Assembly (NCBI RefSeq): GCF_036588685.1
Contig: NC_086383.1
Location: 35,844,171-35,908,170 of the forward strand
Direction: 5' to 3'
Source of the DNA: Mytilus trossulus
Taxonomy: Eukaryota > Mollusca > Bivalvia > Mytilida > Mytilidae
Length of the DNA stretch: 64,000 nt
In this document: positions 55,844-64,000 of the stretch, in pieces
How positions within the stretch are numbered: position 1 is the stretch's first letter
How the letters are laid out: the number at the start of each line of letters is the position of its first letter
Position numbers and translations under genes: made by a program
Notes under the pieces: model-generated
Databases searched by the model: none
What the model was told of the DNA's origin: nothing
What the model saw: only the letters and a program-made list of their open reading frames with translations

Positions 55844-57157
55844 GTATGTTGATTATTAATATGTTTCTTTCTTGTTTCTCCTTAAAGAATCAAATACCGT
55901 ACGATTAATGTAAGATCGCATAAATAGAAAAAAGAACAGATAAACAAATTTAATAAAAACAATGAGAAATTATGATTTAGTTAAAAGTTTAAACACCAAA
56001 AGAAATTTTAAAGGATATAAAAGAGGGTTCAATTACCAAAACGAGTGAGTGCGTGAAGCAATTTATCTATTGTTTAATAGTTCATTAAGAATTTTCTTGA
56101 GGGTATCTTCCAAAGTCGACATCTTATTGACAAATCGATATGATGACCTTCTTACTTGTGAATAATAGTTATTCACTTTATTAAGTTAATTATTTTAACA
56201 TGGATATCATATGATTCCTTAAGTTCTTTTTTTGAAACTCTTGATTTATGTGTCCCCTTTTTAACTTTTATTGTGTCGTTACCCGACCATACGCGTATGA
56301 CCATAATTATTTATTGCATATGCGTATATACGCAGGTGGTCATAATTGTCATAATTGAATGCGAATGATCTAAATACTCATATAGTCTGGAACATATATA
56401 TGAACATGTATATTTGATGTTGTATTGCTGTTTTCAATACGATAAGAGGTATACAAAAATAACGTATTATGCAGTTCATTATCTAGATTGCTTTTTACTT
56501 GTGTAACTAAGTGAGAAAGTCTCAAACAATCTTTATTTAATATTAAAATCATATAACTTCCTAATTAGGTTATTCAGAGACGTGTGGATGGTTTAGTTAA
56601 CTTTTAACGTAAATGGTTAGATTGAGAAAACGGATTTGAGGACATCACTAGAGAATTCTGGATCGGTATGTTACTAATTGATTTAGAAAATGCAGAAATA
56701 AAGGGATATTAAATTTAGTTTGTATCAGAGAAATAAAATGTGTTTTGATAGTGTGAATCAAAATATAATATGTATTGGACCGCAAATACATTAACATTTT
56801 AGCAGCTGCATTCGTATACAAAAGATTTTTTTTAAAGAAAACACAGAGCAACATAATTATTTTTCAAGCTTAAATAGTTTTTTTTCTAATATTCTAAATG
56901 ATTTGCTTATTTTAGGCAATAAGTTAATTCATAAGCTGACTTCAAGCGGATAGTTTGAGTTGAGGATGACATATTTCATTCAAAGAAAGGTTTGCTGTGT
57001 ATAAAATATTCACTATCGGTGATTCGGCCTCGAAGTAGAAGTTAACTGTTGATGACTACTCGGGGAATGCAGGTAAACACCTTTACTAATGAATAGAAAT
57101 AAGTGTTATTTTTTATGTTTAATGATTTTTGCTTGTCATGTGCATAATGTGTTGGAT
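55844..57157. other. No gene recognised
   Basis: AT-rich, presumed intron or intergenic. No mobile element recognised. Confidence 0.4.
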
Positions 57158-57169
57158 TTAATTTTTTTT

Positions 57170-57286
57170 AGATTTTCGGAATCTTCTGGTTTTATCGATT
57201 GGAATGCCTTAAAACATTTTGCACAAGGAACAGTAAATGGGCCATATATTTATTCTTCAATGCATGCTTTTTTACGTTGTTATTGA
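57170..57286 (+). CDS. Possible exon of unknown product
   Basis: After an acceptor-like TTTTTTTTAG, the frame reads FSESSGFIDWNALKHFAQG and on to RCY and a TGA at 57284-57286. It enters with one leftover base, compatible with the phase of the FReD exon at 55843. It lacks the W-V-Q-R pattern expected next in a FReD, so the link is weak. It could equally be a chance ORF. Confidence 0.2.
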   Translation, partial: RFSESSGFIDWNALKHFAQGTVNGPYIYSSMHAFLRCY

Positions 57287-57421
57287 CATTGAGTTAGCTG
57301 TCAATAACTGCGAGTTCTCTCAGATCTGTATTTACAGGTAATGTTTTCTTTGTTGTTGGGATGTAAACGTACCTTGCCGCGTTCACTCTTTGCTTTTTTG
57401 AGATGTATTCCTAGTTGTGTT

Positions 57422-57790
57422 CATCTGAAGAGTTGATACGTTTTCAACTGATTTAAATAGTGTCTTGTACACCACTGCCCCAGGTAGGGGGGTTGGCATC
57501 CTGCTTACATGTTTAACCAAGCCACATTCTGTATACTAGTATATGTCTCTGGTGAACGTCAGGAGACCATAACTCTGTGATTGACGTTTGTTGCTGTGTT
57601 ACAAATTTGTTTTTCCTTTTATTTTTTTGTACATACATAAGGCTCTTAGTATTCTCGTTTGAATTATTTTACATTTGTCATTTTGGTTTTGCTCATTGAT
57701 TAAGGCCATTAGATAACCTATAGTTGTTCATTTCTGTGGCATTTGGTCTTAGTGGAAAATTTTTCTCATTAGCAATCTATATGGCACTTT
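57422..57790 (-). repeat. Dispersed element, family A, diverged
   Basis: CATCTGAAGAGTTGATACG, CACCACTGCCCCAGGTAGG, CATGTTTAACCAAGCC, CTCGTTTGAATTATTTTAC follow the inverted family A order. Confidence 0.65.
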
Positions 57791-59136
57791 ACCTATTTTA
57801 TTCAAATTGTCATTTGGGATAACATCTTGTTGCAATAGTATGAAATTCACCACCATCGATCAAGATAATGATAACCTTGAAAACGGTAACTGTGCACGAC
57901 TGAATAGGGGATCTTGGTGGTAAATCAAATGTGTTGGTAGAAATCTCAGCAGCAGATATGGGCCTATTTTGGGAGGATATACAGATCTTAATTCAACAAG
58001 TATGATGATCAGAAAATTATCAGTTGTATTTCATAGAAAAAATAAATAGCTATTTCTAATTTGTTCGTTCCTTAATCATGCGGTTATCATTATACTATTT
58101 CCCTTTACTTTCATATGAAAATACAGAATACAAGTTTCAAAATTATAGGTCAGTAACTACCAAATTAATGCGTTTTCTGAAACTAGTAACATAATCACTG
58201 CCATTAGCATCATATTATTAATTATTGTGTCTAATGTAAGATTAAAGTATCATTGTATTTATGGACTATCATTTTAAGATTGCCTTATTGTGAGTTTTTT
58301 CTCGTTTAATATTGGACTTCCGTCGTCCGTCGTCGTCTGTTATTTTTACAAAAATGATCTCCTCTAACACTACTGGGCAAAACTTAACCATAGTTGACCA
58401 CAATTGGGTAAACTAGTTTTCAAAACTGTTATAATTAGTGAAAATTTGACATGAGAAGAAAATTAATGTTCACATTGTTGAGCGCTACCAATTGTCTATA
58501 TACGTCAAAACTGTTAGACGATTTCTTATAGAAAATATTTCCCTTAATTGACAAATTTAACATGTTTTTCATTTTTGCCTATTATCATTAGAACATGATT
58601 GTAAATAAAATGAAAAGAAGATGTGGAATAATTGAAATTGAGACATTTTCTACAAGAGGCAAAATGACGCAGAAATTTACAACTATATGTCAACATACTG
58701 CCTTCAATAATAAACAAAGCCCATATCGCATAGCCGGCTTAAACAATAATGTTTCTTGAATAATTCCACATAATGAACAATCATCAATGAGAAGACTTTT
58801 TATAAAAATGATATTTTGTTTTGGTAAGAATAGTTATTAGTGACTTGTTGTACAATGGAGTGATCTGGGCAGATTTCGAGCTTTTTTTATAATCAATGTC
58901 TTTGCAAATTATTTTGATAAAAAATGTAAAAAATATATTTTTCGTTGAAATAAAAGGAATTTAAAACATGTATCTTCCTCTTTCCAATACTAACCATACC
59001 CATTTCCCGTGTCCATATCATCATTGTACCAAACTATCATCTCAACACTTGCCAATTGTATCGCAATCGCAAACCAACCCAAATCAAATCCATGAAACCA
59101 ATACTACTTACAAAAACACGAAATTAAATATCCACG
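57791..59136. other. No gene recognised; repeat scraps
   Basis: 58310-58400 has a CCGTCGTCCGTCGTCGTCTG segment that recalls a dispersed bivalve repeat. 58617-58745 is a diverged family A fragment (GAAGATGTGGAATAATTG, AAAGCCCATATCGCATAGCC). Otherwise nothing. Confidence 0.45.
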
Positions 59137-59344
59137 AATGGTGTAATGTGTAATTGCAAAAACTTGGTGCAAAAGGTTATGGTACTGTCAATTGGAATTT
59201 CCAACCTTCAGGACTGAACAATGAACTTAAACAATCTGTATAATAAAGCAATTGGTCTGAACAAAGTCTGAACAAATATAATGCCTTTTTTGGCATATGC
59301 TATGGTCTCGCTTCGTATGTTATCTCTTTAAGGAGTCTGTTGGA

Positions 59345-59640
59345 AAACTGTCACTAGCCCAGTAGTCAGCATTTCGGTGTTGATATGAATATCAATTATG
59401 TGGTCATTTGTATACAAAACTTTGAATTTTTTCGAAAAACTAAAGATTTTCTTATCCCAGGAATGGATTACCTTAGCACAACTTTTTGAAATTTTGGATC
59501 CTCAATGCTCTTCAACTTCGTTCTTGTTTGGCTTTATAGATATTTTGATATGAGCGTCACTGATGAGTCTTATGTAGACGAAACGCGCGTCTGGCGTACT
59601 AAATTATAATCCTGGTACCTTTGATAACTAATTACAATAA
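59345..59640 (+). mobile_element. Retrozyme copy with intact ribozyme
   Basis: Duplicate of 41225-41530. It lacks small segments (a TTTCCTG-type piece near 59413 and CCGTATTTGG near 59477) but keeps the complete hammerhead. Confidence 0.88.
59554..59597 (+). ncRNA. Hammerhead ribozyme (type I)
   Basis: Core complete: GCGTCA, CTGATGA, GTCT-TATGT-AGAC, GAAAC, GCGC, GTC, TGGCGT. Cleavage after C59591. Confidence 0.9.
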
Positions 59641-59960
59641 AGGCAACAGTAGTATACCGCTGTTCGAAATTCATAAATCGATTGAGATAAAAAAAAAATC
59701 CGGGTTACAAACTAAAACTGAGGGAAACACATAAAAAAAGAGGATAACTACGACACAATAGAAACACAACATTAAAATGTAACACACACACAAACGAAGT
59801 ATTATATAAATAAAGGCAACAATAGTATACCACTGTTCGAAATTCATAAATTGATTGAAAAAAACAAATGCGGGTTACAAACTAAAACTGAGGGGAAACG
59901 CATCAAATATGAGACACAACAGAAACACAACATTAAAATGTAACATACACAGACACGAAC
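59640..59960. repeat. Direct dimer of about 160-bp repeat
   Basis: Second copy of the dimer at 41540-41880. Confidence 0.75.
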
Positions 59961-60149
59961 TATAATATAACAATGGCCCTGTTCCTGACTTAAGAACAAA
60001 ATGGTGGGTTGAACCTAGTTTTGTGGCATGCCAAACCTCCCGCTTTTATGGCAATGTTTAATATAACATTAAAATGACAACATTACATGACAGATCTACA
60101 ATACAAATAAATGGAAGAACAGATAAGACATAGAAACACACGAATATTA

Positions 60150-60350
60150 GCTAACTAAAGGTACCAGGTTGAAATTGTAATACGCCAGACGTGCGTTTCG
60201 TCCACACAAGACTAACCAGTGACGTTCAGATGACAAAAGTTCGAAAGTCAAAACATGTACAAGTTGAAGAGCTTTGAGGACTAAAAGTTCTTAAAAGTTG
60301 TGCCTAATACGGCTAGGTTTTTCTGCCTTGGATAAGAATATCCTTATTAT
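60150..60350 (-). repeat. Degenerate retrozyme copy
   Basis: Duplicate of 42050-42260; core CTGGTTA, inactive. Confidence 0.75.
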
Positions 60351-60721
60351 TAAGAATTTTATAAAATGACTACTAGTTTATAATATACATGATAAAACTG
60401 AAGTGATGACTAACTTCAAAATACAAATTGGTACAACCTAAACCATTACATAACAATGCAAGTTAGACAAAGCCATTAAAGCAGACAAAGTGACGTCACA
60501 TTTGAATTTCCGAAATAAAATCCCAGAAATAAGAGGGAACTAGGATAACATTCAAGATTAGATTTATAATACTGATATAACATTTATTAATAACAATGAA
60601 AATTGCAAAGCTGTTGTTCTTCTTGTGAGTAGACATGACATATTTGCCACTGGACCTTAGAAAATCAATAAATCATTTTTACTTGTATTAGTGTTTGAAA
60701 GCTTGATTTATGTTTCTGTAG

Positions 60722-60936
60722 GTTTTCCTGACTTTTACATTGGAGTGACCGACTTATTCAGCGAAGGTGATTGGCAAAAAGCGACAACACTGGGAAGACA
60801 AACTTTCCTACAATGGGGAAATAGACAACCTGATAATGCGGGCAATAATCAGCATTGTGGTCAAGTGTGGGTCTCAGCAATGAAATTTGATGACCTTTGG
60901 TGTCATTATGATCGTCATTTTATCTGCGAGAAATAA
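60722..60936 (+). CDS. C-type lectin last exon, copy 2 (QPD form)
   Basis: A 215-nt exon with the acceptor TTTCTGTAG, phase 1, stop TAA at 60934-60936 and AATAAA at 60961, matching copy 1 in structure. The first 100 or so bases are identical to copy 1. The changes are packed between WGN and FDD: NRQPDN replaces NKQPNN, AG replaces MD, QHCGQVWVSAMK replaces QHCVQVWASSMK. The motif is now QPD, the classical galactose-type triplet. Exons 2 and 3 were not found near this copy, so it is either an alternative last exon spliced from the upstream exons or an orphan. Acceptor, frame and polyadenylation signal are all intact. Confidence 0.75.
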
Positions 60937-61649
60937 AGTGTCAATTCACTACTAAACAACAATAAAAATGAAAAGATTTCTTTAATAAACATTTTATGAC
61001 GCCATTTTATCAACTTAGTCTGTAATTGTCAATGTATTAACAAATGTTTGCTGAGGTGTCCATATTCCAGGCATCAGTGACTTTGACCAGATATTGCCCA
61101 ACATTGTTATTGACTAGATGATTTGAATTCTTCTAGGTTTTTTTATTCGAGCATAAAGGATGACAATATGGCATTTCTCATCGATTCTTTCACCGGAATG
61201 TATCGTCAATTTTGTACGTCTTTATGTCGTCAATTTCCAGACAGAAGGCGCGCCTGTATCCCTACTCTTTTAAACTTTCAATTACTTTCAGAATCGTCAT
61301 TCTGCAGGGTAGTTTAAATTATTCCGTAAGTTTGTTATTGTTATTCCAGTGCCTCTTAAAGGAGGGTGGCCAACTTATTAGATCTTTAAAAGTTTAAGAT
61401 CAAACTTTTTCATGCATTAACTCAACATGTGTGGGAAATGACAATGCCTTCACTTTAGTCACATGGTGATAGAAGTCAAATGACAGATTCAATTAGCTAC
61501 ACCATCCCGTAACTGGCCTATTATGTAAAAGAAATCCACTGATGGCGTTCTTAATTATAAACATGATTTATTTCATGAGTTTAAACATTTGCATATCGTC
61601 TTTGAGAAAAATTCTATGATATGCCACTTTTGTTTAGTCTGTGAAGTTC
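60937..61649. other. Lectin exon 3' flank, copy 2
   Basis: Near-identical to 42861-43576. No other feature. Confidence 0.6.
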
Positions 61650-61685
61650 CAATAGTTATCAAAGGTACCAGGTTTATAATTAAGT

Positions 61686-61729
61686 ACGCCAGACGCGCGT
61701 TTCGTCTATATAAGACTCATCAGTGACGC
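61686..61729 (-). ncRNA. Hammerhead ribozyme (type I)
   Basis: Core complete; loop II TATAT. Confidence 0.92.
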
Positions 61730-62039
61730 TCAAATCAAAATATTCATCAAGCCAAACAAGTACAAAGTTGAAGAGCATTGAGGATCCAAAATTCCAAGAA
61801 GTTGTGCAAAATACGGCTAAGGTAATCTATGCCTGGGATAAGAAAATCCTTAGTTTTTCGAAAAATTCAAAGTTTGGTAACAGGAAATTTATTAAAATGA
61901 CCACATTATTGATATTCATGTCAACACCGAAGTGTTGACTACTGGGCTGGTGATACCCTCGGGGACGAAACGTCCACCTGCAGTGGCATCGACCTAGTGG
62001 TGTAAATAGTTTTCAAAGGTACCAGGATTATAATTTAGT

Positions 62040-62083
62040 ACGCCAGACGCGCGTTTCGTCTACATAAGACTCATCAGTGACGC
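62040..62083 (-). ncRNA. Hammerhead ribozyme (type I)
   Basis: Core complete; loop II TATGT. Confidence 0.92.
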
Positions 62084-62395
62084 TCATATCAAAATATTCA
62101 TAAAGCCAAACAAGTACAAAGTTGAAGAGCATTGAGGATCCACAATTCCAAGAAGCTGTGCCAAATACGGCTAAGGTAATCTATGCCTGGGATAAGAAAA
62201 TCCTAAGTTTTTTGAAAAATTCAAAGTTTTGTAACAGGAAATTTATCCAAAATCACCCAGTAGTACACAATCTGTATAACGACATATTGTAATCATTTTT
62301 TTATCAAATGACAGTTTCTGTACTCTTTCAGATATCTGAGTATTAGACATATAGTTTGAATTAACTGCGGATGGGATGACACCTGCATACTACAG

Positions 62396-62745
62396 TCCGT
62401 GTAACGTAAAAGTTAACAATACGAACGATGCCCGAACCATGTACGGACGATGCCCGAACGATGTACGTACGCTTCCCGAACGGTGTACGAATGCAAACGA
62501 AACGCTGACCGAACGTTGTACGGACGCTGAACGAATGATGTACGAACGAAACCATGTACCATAAACCATACCATAAACGATAACATAAGCGCCCTTTTAT
62601 CGTATATCTTATTGTTTTGCGTAAATCGTTTCATTTAGCGTTTACCGTATCGTTCAGCGTACATCGTTTCGTTTAGCGTATATCGTATCGTTTAGCGTAC
62701 ATCGTTTCTTGGTGTGCATAGTTTCGTTTAGCGTATATGTTTTTT
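62396..62745. repeat. Irregular 22-bp and about 20-bp tandem repeats
   Basis: 62425-62550 repeats a 22-bp pattern like GATGCCCGAACGATGTACGG. 62605-62745 repeats a pattern like CGTTTAGCGTATATCGT. Both contain CpG-rich words in otherwise AT-rich DNA, and they begin exactly where the lectin-exon duplication ends. Confidence 0.75.
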
Positions 62746-64000
62746 TTTTAAATATAAAACATGAATTGTGTTCTGTTAAATCTTTTTATATAAGTAAGTG
62801 ATAATATGCGTAAAATTCGGATCAATCAACATTTTTTTGAAAATAGCATAAGGTATCACCCTTTTTTTTCCAAATAAACAATTCAAGTTATTTTAGATGG
62901 AAGTCGGAATTAACTAATATAATAAATGTTCTTACAAAAATTTATTCGGGGTCTTAAGGTTGACTTTTTGTTCAAAAAGATTGTTAAATATTTTTTATGT
63001 AGTTTCTTTATTTTAAAAATCGACTAAATAACAGTTTTATCTATATGTCGTAATAAAACCATTTATTTTTTTATTATAGATTTTTTTATTCATTTTGAAA
63101 TCAGACAAAAAAAAATATTCGAGAAATTTCAAACAAAAACAATTTCTCATTATGTGCCTAATCAACTCCAAACATAAATCCCTACCGATATTCAAACGAT
63201 TGTGTATTATTTTACCTATAAATGCACTTTACTCTAAACAATCATCAACAATTGTCCGGCAAAAAACTAGACCATTTCCCTCTATTCTTGAATTTTCTTA
63301 TACCATTTTCCTTAATTTTCTTATATCATGTTCAGTGTATGTAAAGTGCGGATCCTAAAATATCATTTTTACTGTATATGCCATAAATGTCTAATGTAGA
63401 ATGATAAATAAACAGACGAACTTTTTTTAATTTTTGAAGAAAATGAAGAAAATTAGTTAAAATGTATTTGTTCAGAAATACATAATACTAATAAAACAAA
63501 GTAAGAGATGCGAACGGGGTTTTATCGCGCCTAACGCAATCCAGCTATGAAATATATACCAAAATATGTGAATATTTAGGACATTTCACGAACAGATCGT
63601 GCAGGTGCTTTATAACTAACAGGTAAGTTGTTGTTGCAGTAAAAAATACTCATTTTAATACAATTATTCAAGTTGTGTAACGTAGAATATGTTTTGTCAT
63701 TCAGTTTCCTCATATTTAACTAAATTCCACTATGATGATTTCGTAATGCTAGTCATGTTTACTGTCGAATAATGATACTATTCTTTCATTTTCACTGTGG
63801 AGCGAATCATTAGTATTGTATATGCGGTGCATTTTCACTGTATATATTTTTTTTTATCTGTTACAGCTCATTTCTTAAAGCATGTAGAGCAAGACTTTAG
63901 TTGATTTTCTTGCTTTATTTTTATTGGATAATCATTATGATAACACCCAATTGAATTCAAATATTAAAAATACAGGTTAAACTATGCCTATTCATATTGT
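62746..64000. other. Intergenic, no gene recognised
   Basis: AT-rich, short chance ORFs only. Confidence 0.45.

Larger units (their letters stand above)
61650..62245 (-). mobile_element. Retrozyme tandem copies, 354-bp unit
   Basis: Two ribozymes 354 bp apart plus partial ends, equivalent to the four-ribozyme array at 43577-44885. Confidence 0.9.
59137..62392. repeat. Segmental duplication carrying lectin last exon, copy 2
   Basis: Partner of 41012-45035, same strand, about 18.1 kb downstream (left edge to left edge). Holds one plus-strand retrozyme, the short-repeat dimer, a degenerate retrozyme, the lectin exon, its 3' flank and a two-ribozyme minus-strand array. Confidence 0.92.

Noticed and set aside
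62361..62634. Overlapping ORFs on both strands
   Set aside because: Products of the 22-bp repeats being open in several frames.

Overview
This window is nuclear DNA of an animal, AT-rich, with introns, many retroelements and many small inverted-repeat transposons. The repeat families (hammerhead-ribozyme tandem repeats, a tRNA-derived SINE with a bivalve-type tail, many short foldback elements) and intronless rhodopsin-like GPCRs beside C-type lectins point to a bivalve mollusc, most likely a marine mussel of the Mytilus type. That assignment comes from recalled sequence style, not from a database search.

Layout. 1-4030: no gene seen, with a small retroposed insertion at 3597-3802. 4047-11481: a full-length L1/Tx1-type LINE between 16-bp target-site duplications. 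It has ORF1, an unexpected secretory-looking ORF, and an endonuclease/RT ORF2 cut by a 749-bp TA-flanked MITE. 11945-15190: a GPCR gene (13852-14811) with a tandemly duplicated upstream region and a 7 x 36-bp minisatellite. The GPCR block was copied to 50595-53360, where the receptor is a pseudogene. A third related GPCR lies at 23514-24479 on the minus strand. 15350-23500: degraded transposons and RT relics. 25711-27972: a tandem array of 355-bp units, each with a hammerhead ribozyme. 33010-42860: a secreted C-type lectin gene assembled by hand from four exon positions. It has three tandem copies of the signal-peptide/first exon, then two central exons and a last exon at 42646-42860. 41012-45035: a block holding that last exon and flanking ribozyme repeats, present again at 59137-62392. 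The second last exon (60722-60936) differs almost only in the sugar-binding loop. 46855-50450: retroelement debris, a 1.4-kb inverted-repeat element and tRNA-SINE units. 55696-55843: a lone fibrinogen-like exon. 62400-64000: short irregular repeats, then nothing recognisable.

How it fits together. Host genes are few: two intact GPCRs and one GPCR pseudogene, one C-type lectin with duplicated first and last exons, and one fibrinogen-related exon. Lectins and fibrinogen-related proteins are expanded recognition families in bivalves. The rest is mobile DNA. The main system is the 354/355-bp repeat. Sixteen copies keep a complete type I hammerhead core (CUGAUGA, stem II, GAAA, GUC cleavage site), with eight on each strand. 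They match the 'retrozyme' class of non-autonomous, circular-RNA-producing retroelements reported from animal genomes. Copies of it flank the duplicated lectin exon.
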